Assembly: GCA_033344775.1 (NCBI GenBank)
Contig: JAWPMT010000005.1
Span: forward strand, 186,001 to 250,000
Direction: 5' to 3'
Length of the DNA stretch: 64,000 nucleotides
Origin: Cytophagales bacterium
GTDB taxonomy: Bacteria > Bacteroidota > Bacteroidia > Cytophagales > Cyclobacteriaceae
Position numbers and translations under genes: made by a program. A model generated the notes under the pieces. The model did no database searches. It was given only the letters and a program-made list of their open reading frames with translations, and was not told the DNA's origin. This document shows, piece after piece, positions 18,468 to 26,655 of the stretch (the first letter of the stretch is position 1; every line of letters begins with the position of its first letter).

Positions 18468-19178
18468 TCAATTATCCAATAGCTCCAGCAAGGCCGCAGC
18501 TTCGCGCCTGTTAGCATGGTGTTCCTGAGCCAGGATATTGTTTAGCAATTCTTTGCTTTGGATCGTATCACCAAGTTTTATGTGGGCGATGGCAGCATAG
18601 AACCTGGCACTTTCCATGTACAAACTCTGAAGTACCAGATCACTATTAAATAAATGTAAGGCACTATCTGGTCGGGGTTCTTCCTGATAGAGATAAGTGA
18701 GTCCGATATAAAATTGATTTTCTCCGCTTGTAGCTTCTTTCTTTAGTTCTTTTCGTGCCTCTTTGTATTGACCCTGCTGATAATATTCTCCAAAAGTACC
18801 CGAAATACCAAGGTCATTACTACGGAAAGCCGGTGCCGGATACGGTGCCTCCCAATCTACCATACCATCGGACGACTTCACAGAAAATACAGCCCAAACT
18901 CCAACAATTAAAACGAGGGCACCGGCCATTGCACCATACCACACCTTCTTGTTTGACCTTTGAGTTGGAAGCTGTTCATCTATCAGGTTCCATGTGCGCA
19001 CCATTGAGGAATTGAGCATCTGGTCCAATGATTGATCCTTTTCTCGATGCTGATTCAGCAACTCCAGTCCCTCTACCATGGACCTACAACGCTCACATGA
19101 ATCAATGTGCTTTTCAACCCATTCCAAATCAGCCCGTGATTTCAGTTGATCTATGTTAGGATGTTTATCGACTTCCAT
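18468..19178 (-). CDS. Transmembrane anti-sigma factor-like protein
   Basis: A 236-residue protein with a cytoplasmic ZAS-type zinc motif H-x3-C-x2-C (His24, Cys28, Cys31), the classic anti-sigma signature. A single transmembrane helix follows (about 80-100, WYGAMAGALVLIVGVWAVF), then a periplasmic domain (about 105-236) with TPR-like helices (FYIGLTYLYQE, YAAIAHIKLGD). It starts 25 bp after the ECF sigma gene and is surely its partner. By family precedent the cytoplasmic part sequesters the sigma factor and the periplasmic part senses the signal. The neighbouring periplasmic CHAT protein could act on that part (inference). Confidence 0.85.
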   Translation of the reverse strand: MEVDKHPNIDQLKSRADLEWVEKHIDSCERCRSMVEGLELLNQHREKDQSLDQMLNSSMVRTWNLIDEQLPTQRSNKKVWYGAMAGALVLIVGVWAVFSVKSSDGMVDWEAPYPAPAFRSNDLGISGTFGEYYQQGQYKEARKELKKEATSGENQFYIGLTYLYQEEPRPDSALHLFNSDLVLQSLYMESARFYAAIAHIKLGDTIQSKELLNNILAQEHHANRREAAALLELLDN

Positions 19179-19203
19179 CTATTTATTAAGACTGTTCAAT
19201 GAC

Positions 19204-19755
19204 TTATTCTTCCCGATTTATTTTTAAATACATATCTCTTATCACCTTCCGTATTTCTGTCTTGCGGTTAGCAACGGTCTTTTCACTAATTCCTGTTCGA
19301 CTGGCTATCTCCTGATTATTGAAACCCTGGGTATCCATTTTCCAGATTTCCTGATTGATCTCACTCAAGGCATGCTGAATCTGATGATGCAGGATTTCCT
19401 TATCTATCAAATGATCTGCCTGAGCGTCCTGAACATGAGAAGCATTGCTAAACAATTGGTCATTAATCTGTTTCCTGTTGTTTTCTTTGCTCACATATCC
19501 CAGACAGTAATTACGAGCGATAGTAAACATCCAGTTTTCTGGTTGTTCTACCTCGTCTAAGCGGTCATAAGTGTAGAGTTTAATAAATATCTCAGCTACT
19601 GCATTTTCTGCAAGGTCCATCTGCTTGAGTTTACTGATGGCATAAGAAAGGAGTGCATCATAATATTTTTCATACAATGCCCTGAATCCTTTTCTGCGAT
19701 TTTTCAGAAAGGAGCGCCATACCAGATCCGTCTTTGCAGCACACATCAGCATCAC
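19204..19755 (-). CDS. ECF-type RNA polymerase sigma factor
   Basis: A 183-residue sigma-70 family protein. Region 2 is visible at about 23-95 (FRALYEKYYDALLSYA, AVAEIFIKLY, ENWMFTIARN). Region 4 is at about 125-178, with the HTH NNQEIASRTGISEKTVANRK. Regions 1 and 3 are absent, as in the extracytoplasmic function group. A clustered start (Met1, Met2, Met4) leaves the exact initiation codon uncertain. A good housekeeping-type promoter lies just upstream. Cotranscribed with its anti-sigma factor. Its regulon is unknown; the CHAT gene and the two small ORFs are candidates by proximity. Confidence 0.92.
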   Translation of the reverse strand: MMLMCAAKTDLVWRSFLKNRRKGFRALYEKYYDALLSYAISKLKQMDLAENAVAEIFIKLYTYDRLDEVEQPENWMFTIARNYCLGYVSKENNRKQINDQLFSNASHVQDAQADHLIDKEILHHQIQHALSEINQEIWKMDTQGFNNQEIASRTGISEKTVANRKTEIRKVIRDMYLKINREE

Positions 19756-19806
19756 TAACTTACAGACATCAGGCGTAGTACATCATTACTACAACCAAAA
19801 ATGTCA

Positions 19807-19838
19807 GAAAATTAACAGACTTACTCGATTAGGTCAAA
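19807..19838 (-). promoter_or_regulatory. Promoter of the sigma/anti-sigma operon
   Basis: On the minus strand TTTG (19838-19835), a 20-nt spacer and TAATTTTC (19814-19807) match the Bacteroidetes primary promoter in all but the last base. The transcript would start about 45 nt before the sigma ATG. Confidence 0.6.
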
Positions 19839-19883
19839 CTTGAAATAAGCGAAATGATTGACTTCTAGTTTATTCACGGCGGG

Positions 19884-21872
19884 TTATTTTGACGGTTCGA
19901 CGTTCGTCGGTTTGACGGTAATCCTGGTGGTAAATGTTCCACGAGTAGAGGCTCCCTTAAGGACATAAATGCCAGCAGACAATTGTCCCAATGTCAGCTG
20001 ATGTTTTCCTGCTGCCAGCTCTCCGGATAGGACAACTGTTCCAGTCATGCTGATCAGTTGATACACTCCCTCAACCGGCATTTCAATATTGAGTATACTC
20101 GAACTGGGGTTTGGATATGTATTAATCACATAGGCATCATGCACTGCCAGAATGGGTGTTGACTCACAATTCATCACGCCTTCCCATTTTGGGGCTGTAG
20201 CGGTGACTTGCCACTGACTTTGCAATAGCCCAAAAGAGCCAAATGCATCCGCCTTTTCGGCAAGGTTAAATACATTGAACAAACCCCCATCATAGCTATC
20301 ATGCCACTGCTCCAACAAGTCGCAAAAAAATGATGTCATCCCTGGTAATTCATTCATTTCTGCTACCAGGCTTTCGGCGCAGGGTTCCATCGATTGAAAG
20401 TTGAGTTCAGTAACGTGTTGCCCACCTTCGTATGCAACCACCTCGATCGCCGATGAACCAAATAATTCCTGATATCTGGAAACCATTTCATTAAGCTCAG
20501 GATTGATTCGATTCACCAACGTATCGAGTAATTGTTGTGGTGTATGCGCACAAATGTCGATGTTTTGGCTCCTCAAATCATCGAAAAGTGTGACCCCTAT
20601 ATAAGCTGCGATAGCTACCATATCCGGCTGTGTTCCTTCGGGGTTAACTCGGTCTGACTGATAAGCATCCCAAACCAGATCCGCAGTAAACGGATCTGAC
20701 TGGGAGCCATGCACCTTGACTAGCTGTGCAGTTTCTATCAATGTTTCTTCGAAGATTTTCCAAATCTCTAGCGATCGTAGTGCATGAAAGCGATGAATGG
20801 CTTCAAATTCGGCTACCTCAGCTATTTCACTGGTGACTAATTCTCTACCGCTTTCTAGCATATAAGCCCGTGTTTCCGGATAAGCAGGATTCCACGTTTC
20901 GTTGCTGTATTCCACATGCACCTTCCTATCTCTTTCCAACAGATTGAACAACTCGGCGGTGGCCCTTACATAATCATCCGAGGCCAGATAAGGAATGGTG
21001 ATCCATGGATCTGTTTGCGTTATGTTACTGATTTCTACTACATCTTCATATGGCATACCCGGCAAGATGTCATTTTCGACATCCAGGAAATAACTGAAAT
21101 TTTCGGAAGTCGATCGGTCCTCGAATTCAATAATCGTGTTGTTTTCCGATTTGAGGGGCTTCATGTACCTCAACACTTCAAATTGCTCTGACAATCTCAA
21201 AAAGTCATCCTGATACTTTGGAATCTCTGCCTGCTCGTGATAGCCTGGGAAAACAAGCGACACATTCCTGATCGGATCATCGATATCACTGCTAAGTATG
21301 AATATCTGAAGGCCGACAGAAGAAGGGCGAGAGATGGGTACAGGATAAACGTCCGCCAAGTCAAATTCCATGTACGCACCATCTACATCACCCTGGATTG
21401 CTATAACACCTGTTCCTTCGAAGCTCAATTGATAGGTACCTGCAGGATACAAATAGGGCTCCGGTTGGCCATTGAGGACAAGACTGCTTGTGATCAGGGA
21501 CTTCCCAGCCAACTCAGGATGATCATCTACTTCAAATGGGACCTGAAGCGGATACCCATTGACATCAAAATACTGTGACCTTAATTCGGCGGTAAGTTCA
21601 CTGGAAAGGTTGATCGCATCACCTTCATCGTTCGCATCATATACCAGCCAACCCGATGATTGCTTCAGTGCATTGGTATAGTACCAAAGTGTACCAAAAG
21701 GTGAAACATCTGTAAGATTTACACCAAGCGGTCGATCCTGTGCCCCTGATATATAAACACTAAAACAGAGCCATATGGAGACGAAGGTCCTACAAGCCCC
21801 TGACTCAACAACTCCTACAAAACATCTTTTTATGAGGCTGCAACCTTCCCTTAGGCGATATTTGGTTTCCAT
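19884..21872 (-). CDS. T9SS-secreted protein with glycosidase-like (clan GH-A-like) region
   Basis: A 662-residue secreted protein. Parts: an N-terminal region with a hydrophobic signal (about 29-44, FVSIWLCFSVYISGAQ), a beta-rich domain (about 50-215), a probable TIM barrel (about 220-585), and a C-terminal type A sorting domain (about 590-662, INTYPNPSSSILNIEMP ... GIYVLKG). VEYSNETWNP with Asn-Glu (324-325) and VAYEGGQH with Glu482 are placed like the acid/base (after Asn) and nucleophile of clan GH-A retaining glycosidases; that reading is inference. No substrate can be named. It is read toward the sigma gene, which has its own promoter. Confidence 0.65.
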   Translation of the reverse strand: METKYRLREGCSLIKRCFVGVVESGACRTFVSIWLCFSVYISGAQDRPLGVNLTDVSPFGTLWYYTNALKQSSGWLVYDANDEGDAINLSSELTAELRSQYFDVNGYPLQVPFEVDDHPELAGKSLITSSLVLNGQPEPYLYPAGTYQLSFEGTGVIAIQGDVDGAYMEFDLADVYPVPISRPSSVGLQIFILSSDIDDPIRNVSLVFPGYHEQAEIPKYQDDFLRLSEQFEVLRYMKPLKSENNTIIEFEDRSTSENFSYFLDVENDILPGMPYEDVVEISNITQTDPWITIPYLASDDYVRATAELFNLLERDRKVHVEYSNETWNPAYPETRAYMLESGRELVTSEIAEVAEFEAIHRFHALRSLEIWKIFEETLIETAQLVKVHGSQSDPFTADLVWDAYQSDRVNPEGTQPDMVAIAAYIGVTLFDDLRSQNIDICAHTPQQLLDTLVNRINPELNEMVSRYQELFGSSAIEVVAYEGGQHVTELNFQSMEPCAESLVAEMNELPGMTSFFCDLLEQWHDSYDGGLFNVFNLAEKADAFGSFGLLQSQWQVTATAPKWEGVMNCESTPILAVHDAYVINTYPNPSSSILNIEMPVEGVYQLISMTGTVVLSGELAAGKHQLTLGQLSAGIYVLKGASTRGTFTTRITVKPTNVEPSK

Positions 21873-21923
21873 TTATCTTCAAGACTGCCAGGTTCCCCAC
21901 TTTTCCCGAATTGACCCGAAATT

Positions 21924-22508
21924 TTATTGATCTTTGATCATCGCAAGCGTTTCCACAACAAAATCAGTCTTACCAAGTACATAAGCGCCACGGTCATTCT
22001 TGTGCTTTGCAGCTAAATCTGTTTTTAATGATTCATAGGCTTGTGCTCGTTCAGGATGAGCAATCAGATAGTCCCGAAAAGCAATTTGTTTCCACATGAA
22101 ATTATTCGCCGGGCACATGTGAATATGAAAGATCTGGGCTGTCGTGCCATCATTGTAGTAGCCTTTCCCAAAAGACATGTAGGCAGCTATTCCATCCCGC
22201 TCGGGCACTTTCCAATGTTGGTAACCAATAGGCTTGAACTGATCAATTAACCCTTCATTGAAAAGCATCGATTCATCAATCTCAATAAGGATGTCAATGT
22301 AGGGCTTGGCTTTGATGCCTGGGATCGAAGTACTTCCGAAGTGTTCGATCCTTCCTAATAAATTGGAATCAACCGCAGACAAGATCATCGCTTTCTCCGC
22401 ATCAAATAATCGGACCCAATTTGGATTATAATCCACCAATTCTACTGGATACAGCGTGTTAAATTGCTCTTTGGTCAGTTGGGAAAGGTCGGTATTGCTC
22501 ATCAGCAT
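21924..22508 (-). CDS. GrpB-family protein (nucleotidyltransferase fold)
   Basis: About 194 residues from the ATG at 22508 (another Met two codons later is equally possible). A longer frame reaching 22604 would add 32 residues that look non-coding and run into the GC-rich element. Family marks: VELVDYNPNWVRLFDAE, the active-site-like HFGSTSIPGIKAKPYIDILI and later HIHMCPAN. GrpB/UPF0157 proteins share the nucleotidyltransferase superfamily fold, and in some organisms the domain is fused to dephospho-CoA kinase. The actual reaction is unknown. Single-gene transcription unit. Confidence 0.88.
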   Translation of the reverse strand: MLMSNTDLSQLTKEQFNTLYPVELVDYNPNWVRLFDAEKAMILSAVDSNLLGRIEHFGSTSIPGIKAKPYIDILIEIDESMLFNEGLIDQFKPIGYQHWKVPERDGIAAYMSFGKGYYNDGTTAQIFHIHMCPANNFMWKQIAFRDYLIAHPERAQAYESLKTDLAAKHKNDRGAYVLGKTDFVVETLAMIKDQ

Positions 22509-22582
22509 GTATGTTTTGTGAAATGGGTGGCGAAGATAACAAATCCCACTTATCAAGGGGGTGGTCGAAGACAAGGGGATTT

Positions 22583-22678
22583 TTAACAAGTCGCCCAACC
22601 GCACACTCCTTTCGCCTTAGCCCGGCACCAGCGGGGCAGGCGAGTACCTGCTCCTTTTATCCGGCACGCGCTTGTTAA
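22583..22678. repeat. GC-rich palindromic intergenic element
   Basis: A 96-bp GC-rich patch bounded by the inverted ends TTAACAAG (22583-22590) and CTTGTTAA (22671-22678). Inside are a bulged hairpin (CGCCT-ta-GCCC with GGGC-AGGCG, 22613-22642) and two copies of CCGGCAC. The composition differs from the flanking AT-rich sequence. It resembles a REP- or MITE-like insertion, but no second copy is seen in this window. Confidence 0.4.
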
Positions 22679-22725
22679 TCTTCAAATCCGGTAATATCCT
22701 TGTATCCACAGAAAACCCAACACAT

Positions 22726-23259
22726 ATGAACTTAGGACAAGGCAGCAGAGTGGAGCATGAAGAATTAGGTGTAGGCGTCGTTTTGAATCAAAAGATCGGC
22801 AAAACGGTCATTTCATTCGTGCGGCATGGCATCATGGATATGACCGATGAAGAGCTTGCCGAACTGAACATACTGGAGACTGTCGCTCCGGCCGATGATC
22901 TGGTCAGCCTGGCAGATGTCCAACGAATGCTATCCGATATGCTGGAACCTATCCTTCCGGAAGTCGACGAAACTGAACTAGGCACAAAATGGGAAGGTGG
23001 CACCCTCACCTTTCAACCAGGTAATCCTGACCTGAAGCCCTACGAACTACCTGTAGAAACATTCTTTCACAAAATCGTAATGGTCCGGGATCGCCTGAGG
23101 GTCATGGAACAACGCGTCAACGCTTCCAATCTTACCGACGAAGAAAAGGTGAACCTTCAGCAATACATCACCAAGATTTACGGCAGCCTAACCTCCTTCA
23201 ACATCCTTTTTGATCAGAGAGAAGATGGGTTTGTGGGGAGTGGGAAGTACACAAATTAA
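22726..23259 (+). CDS. Conserved-looking Bacteroidetes protein of unknown function
   Basis: A 177-residue cytoplasmic protein; the ATG at 22726 is chosen because the first 18 residues of a longer frame are encoded by the edge of the GC-rich element. The N-terminus (GQGSRVEHEELGVGVVLNQKIGKTVISFVRHG) resembles the small Tudor/SH3-like barrel found at the C-terminus of PcrA/UvrD helicases, which can bind RNA polymerase; this is a weak resemblance. The rest is mostly helical and acidic, with a segment TFQPGNPDLKPYELPVETFFHK and a C-terminal helical pair. No recognisable catalytic motif. It ends inside the bidirectional terminator. Confidence 0.75.
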   Translation: MNLGQGSRVEHEELGVGVVLNQKIGKTVISFVRHGIMDMTDEELAELNILETVAPADDLVSLADVQRMLSDMLEPILPEVDETELGTKWEGGTLTFQPGNPDLKPYELPVETFFHKIVMVRDRLRVMEQRVNASNLTDEEKVNLQQYITKIYGSLTSFNILFDQREDGFVGSGKYTN

Positions 23260-23292
23260 CCTGATTACATAGAGTAATCAGGTTAATTTGTG
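23250..23292. terminator. Perfect 19-bp bidirectional terminator
   Basis: The left arm 23250-23268 and right arm 23274-23292 are perfectly complementary over 19 bp with a 5-nt loop (ATAGA). The stem is flanked by AT-rich arm ends that give U-rich tails in both directions. It separates the converging gene at 22726-23259, whose TAA is inside the left arm, from the end of the phenylacetate operon, whose stop is 5 bp away. Confidence 0.85.
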
Positions 23293-23296
23293 GAAG

Positions 23297-24058
23297 CTAC
23301 TTCTTCTTAAACTGCTGTATGAACTGCTTGGTGAAATCTGAAGTCACCAGATTTCCACTGATTTGAGCGCGTTCCGCTAAGAGATTGTCCCAATCTTCGG
23401 TTCCCCGCCAGAATATTTTCTTCATCTCCGCCATGGCTTCAGGGTTCGACTTTACCAGCTTATCTGCCAGCGTATTGACAGCTTCGTCCATCTCAGCGGC
23501 ATCATCCAAAACCTGTGAATAAAGTCCTTTGTCAGATGCCCATTTCGCATCATGGAATTCCGAAGCATTGATACCCATTTGAGAGACTGCCGAAACACCC
23601 ATTTTTCGTTCAATCGCAGGACTCACAACAAATGGTCCGATGCCTACGGCTAGCTCGCTGAGCTTGATCGCAGCAAACCTGGTCGCGAAGCAATAATCAG
23701 TGGCCGAAGCTAATCCGATACCCCCTCCTACTGCTTTTCCCTGTACCCTGCCGATGATGAACTTGGGTGCCTTTCGCATTGCATTGATCACATTGGCAAA
23801 TCCCATGAAAAAATCCTTGCCATTCGCCGGATCTTCAATCGCTAGCAATTCATCAAAACTTGCTCCCGCGCAAAAGGCACGTTCTCCCCCACTTTTCAGG
23901 ATGATCACTTTGATCTCGGGGTTATTACCAGCCTCTGTGACCATCTGGGCCAGTTTGGCTAAGATGGTTCCTGGCAAAGAATTACTCTGAGGTGTGAAAA
24001 ATTCGATGGTTCCGATTCCTTCAGAAACAGTCAGATTAACATAAGCTTCCTGGCTCAT
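23297..24058 (-). CDS. Enoyl-CoA hydratase/isomerase of the phenylacetate operon (PaaF-like)
   Basis: A 253-residue crotonase-fold enzyme, last gene of the paa operon. The oxyanion-hole motifs are ERAFCAGASFDEL (about 59-71) and GKAVGGGIGLASATDY (about 107-122). LSELAVGIGPF supplies a glutamate near the usual first catalytic position, but the second is not obvious, so hydratase versus isomerase activity is uncertain. By position it most likely hydrates 2,3-dehydroadipyl-CoA (the PaaF step) before PaaH. Its ATG overlaps the paaZ stop by one base (TAATG), implying translational coupling. Confidence 0.82.
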   Translation of the reverse strand: MSQEAYVNLTVSEGIGTIEFFTPQSNSLPGTILAKLAQMVTEAGNNPEIKVIILKSGGERAFCAGASFDELLAIEDPANGKDFFMGFANVINAMRKAPKFIIGRVQGKAVGGGIGLASATDYCFATRFAAIKLSELAVGIGPFVVSPAIERKMGVSAVSQMGINASEFHDAKWASDKGLYSQVLDDAAEMDEAVNTLADKLVKSNPEAMAEMKKIFWRGTEDWDNLLAERAQISGNLVTSDFTKQFIQQFKKK

Positions 24059-26556
24059 TATAAAAGGTTGAATTGTTCGAAATGGTGATTCAAATGTTTA
24101 CGCTCCAATAAGTAATTTTCATACTTATTGAGCCAGCCGAATACCGCTTGCTTGGTTTGCCCTTCTGGATTTTCCTTAAAGTGGTCTAAATAGGATTGAC
24201 GTGCCTCTAAAAACTTGGCTTTGGCGTCTTCAAAAGTGGCATGTTTCGTATTCCCTATATCGGACTTTTCTGCCAAAGGAAACATGTGATTTTTCGGCAT
24301 CTTTCGATAGTTGTATAACGAAGCGTGTACTTTCTCCAGTACTCGCTCAGGCGTATCCACTTCAAAATCCTGAATTTCACCAGACATGGTTCGATAAGAA
24401 AATTCCATGTGTTCCAGCATATGCTGTGACGTCATGCTACCCCAGACTGGTTGGGTGTCCGCTGTAAGTTTATTCAGACACTCATGGATTTTGGCTTCCG
24501 TCATTTCCACGAAAGTGGTCTGCTTTTTCTGGACCATCGTAAGAATCGTAGCTACTGCCACCAGCTCGTCTTCCGTATCAAATACTTCTACAAACCACTT
24601 CACGATACCACTAGGATGTTCGGCAGAGTTTACATCCCTCTCCATCTTTTGCTTGCAAGTCAAGCGAACGTAGATCGTATCGTTGTGATAAAGCGGTCGG
24701 ATAAATCGACATTCTTCCAGTCCGTAATTCGCTGCAACTGGGCCTTTGTTTGGGTAAACGAACAATCCTGCCGCTGCAGAAAGGATAAAGTATCCGTGCG
24801 CCGTACGTTTCTCGAAGATGCTTCCATCCAAAGAGGTTGTATCCACGTGGGCATAGAAATGATCCCAGGTCAGATTCGCAAAATTGATGATATCCGAATC
24901 TGTTAAGGTTCTACGGTGGGTTTTTAGCGACATCCCGGGTTGAATGTCTTCCCAATGGTATTTGAAAGGGTGATGTTCGGCCTCAGTATACCTGGCATTG
25001 GGCTGGTACACGCCGGTAATAGCAGTAAGTGTGGTCGGCGAACCCTGGATCGCTGTTCGTTGCAGGTAGTGTAAAACGCCTCGCTTACCACCCATTTCTT
25101 CTCCGCCACCGGCACGCCCGGGACCTCCGTGAACCAACAATGGTAATGGTGATCCGTGACCCGTATTCTCCTTTGCACAATCCCTGTTGAGTACCAGCAC
25201 CCGGCCATGATGCGAAGCAGCACCTACCACATATTCCGTTGCCAATTTGTCGTCAGCAGTGGTGATGGATGTGCACAACGAGCCTTTCCCTTTTTTGGAC
25301 AATTCGATGGCCTCATCCATATTTTTGTAGGGCACGATGGTACTCACCGGACCAAAAGCCTCAATGCTGTGGGTCGCTTCATTCTTGAATGGATTCTGAT
25401 CCAGAAATACAACCGGAGACATGAAAGCTCCCTTGTCCCATTCAGCCCCCATGGCTTCTCCGGCATCCTGTCCGCCATACACCATTTCAGAGGTCTTGGC
25501 CAATTCAGCCACTCGCCTGGTTACTTCTTCCAATTGCTCTCTGCCAGCCAGGGCACCCATTCTTACACCCTTTACATCAGGATCACCAATGGTTGTTTTT
25601 TGCAAAGCTTTACCCAATGCAATTTGTACATCTTCAACTAACTTCTCCGGAACAATGATTCTTCTTACGGCCGTACATTTCTGACCGCACTTCACTGTAA
25701 TCTCCTTACGGACTTCCTTAATGAACAAATCAAACTCAGGGGTGCCTGGGACAGCATCTTCACCCAATACGGCGCAATTCAGGGAATCCGCCTCCAGATT
25801 GAATGGAACTGCATTTTCAATGATCGGATCCAATGTCTTTAGTTTCTTCCCCGTCTCAAACGAACCCGTAAATGTGACCACATCCTGAGAATCGACATGA
25901 TCCAGAATGCCATTTCCATAGCCAGCGACCAATTGTAAAGCACCTTCAGGTAAGATGCCAGAATTGATGATTTCTTTCACCATCACTTCAGTTAGGTAAC
26001 AGGTCTGTTCAGCTGGTTTTACAATACATGGGACTCCTGCCAACCAGTTAACGGCTGCCTTCTCCAACATTCCCCAGATAGGGAAATTGAAAGCATTGAT
26101 ATGGACAGCTACCCCTTCTTTAGGCACCATGATATGATGTCCGATAAAAGTTCCTTCCTTGGAAAGTCCAATGGTATCACCATCTACATGATAGGGCGCA
26201 TTTGGAAATTGTCTTCTAAGGCTGGCATTCGAAAATAAGTTTCCGATACCGCCTTCGATATCAATCCAGCTATCGGCACGAGTTGCTCCGGTGGCTTTAC
26301 TGGATTCATAGAAAATTTCTTTTTTCTTGATCAAGTACGTCGCAAGCTTCTTCAGCATCAAACCTCGATCATGAAAGGTCATCTTCCTCAGCGCGGGATT
26401 CCCTACATTTCGGGCATGATCATAGGCCATCTTGAAATCTATTCCCTCTATGGTGTGGGCTGCCACCGGCTTTCCAGTGATGGCATGATGCAAAATCGCT
26501 CCATCTCCTGCTCCTTCTACCCACTGGTTCGCGATATAGTGCTGTATCTTTCTCAT
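24058..26556 (-). CDS. paaZ: PaaZ bifunctional ring-opening enzyme with extra C-terminal DUF1569/DinB-like domain
   Basis: 832 residues, against about 680 for the usual PaaZ. Residues 1-520 are an aldehyde dehydrogenase with NAFNFPIWG (154-162), general base Glu255 and nucleophile Cys294 in GQKC. This part oxidises the semialdehyde formed on ring opening. Residues about 525-675 are a MaoC-type (R)-specific hydratase (DIQPGMSL, LTWDHFYAHVD, RTAHGYFILS) that hydrolyses oxepin-CoA. Residues 685-832 are an added domain: MTSQHMLEHM at the start and FGWLN...LERKHLNHHFEQF at the end match the DUF1569 branch of the DinB fold, with spaced histidines that could bind metal. Both catalytic halves look intact. 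The role of the third domain is unknown. Confidence 0.92.
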   Translation of the reverse strand: MRKIQHYIANQWVEGAGDGAILHHAITGKPVAAHTIEGIDFKMAYDHARNVGNPALRKMTFHDRGLMLKKLATYLIKKKEIFYESSKATGATRADSWIDIEGGIGNLFSNASLRRQFPNAPYHVDGDTIGLSKEGTFIGHHIMVPKEGVAVHINAFNFPIWGMLEKAAVNWLAGVPCIVKPAEQTCYLTEVMVKEIINSGILPEGALQLVAGYGNGILDHVDSQDVVTFTGSFETGKKLKTLDPIIENAVPFNLEADSLNCAVLGEDAVPGTPEFDLFIKEVRKEITVKCGQKCTAVRRIIVPEKLVEDVQIALGKALQKTTIGDPDVKGVRMGALAGREQLEEVTRRVAELAKTSEMVYGGQDAGEAMGAEWDKGAFMSPVVFLDQNPFKNEATHSIEAFGPVSTIVPYKNMDEAIELSKKGKGSLCTSITTADDKLATEYVVGAASHHGRVLVLNRDCAKENTGHGSPLPLLVHGGPGRAGGGEEMGGKRGVLHYLQRTAIQGSPTTLTAITGVYQPNARYTEAEHHPFKYHWEDIQPGMSLKTHRRTLTDSDIINFANLTWDHFYAHVDTTSLDGSIFEKRTAHGYFILSAAAGLFVYPNKGPVAANYGLEECRFIRPLYHNDTIYVRLTCKQKMERDVNSAEHPSGIVKWFVEVFDTEDELVAVATILTMVQKKQTTFVEMTEAKIHECLNKLTADTQPVWGSMTSQHMLEHMEFSYRTMSGEIQDFEVDTPERVLEKVHASLYNYRKMPKNHMFPLAEKSDIGNTKHATFEDAKAKFLEARQSYLDHFKENPEGQTKQAVFGWLNKYENYLLERKHLNHHFEQFNLL

Positions 26557-26655
26557 TTATGTCTGAGTTATTGGGTTAATGTGTTATTGAGGAATTGAAC
26601 CTATCGGTCCCATCTCAATGATCTATATCTTCTCGATAAAAAAATTATTCTTCTA

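Noticed and set aside
14964-19838. A type III-E CRISPR (Craspase) locus, suggested by TPR-CHAT plus sigma factor
   Set aside because: No CRISPR array, no gRAMP effector, and the CHAT protein has a signal peptide and a membrane anchor, so it acts outside the cytoplasm.
22509-22604. N-terminal extension of the GrpB-family gene
   Set aside because: The extra residues match no family sequence and are encoded next to or within the GC-rich repeat element; downstream ATGs fit the family start.
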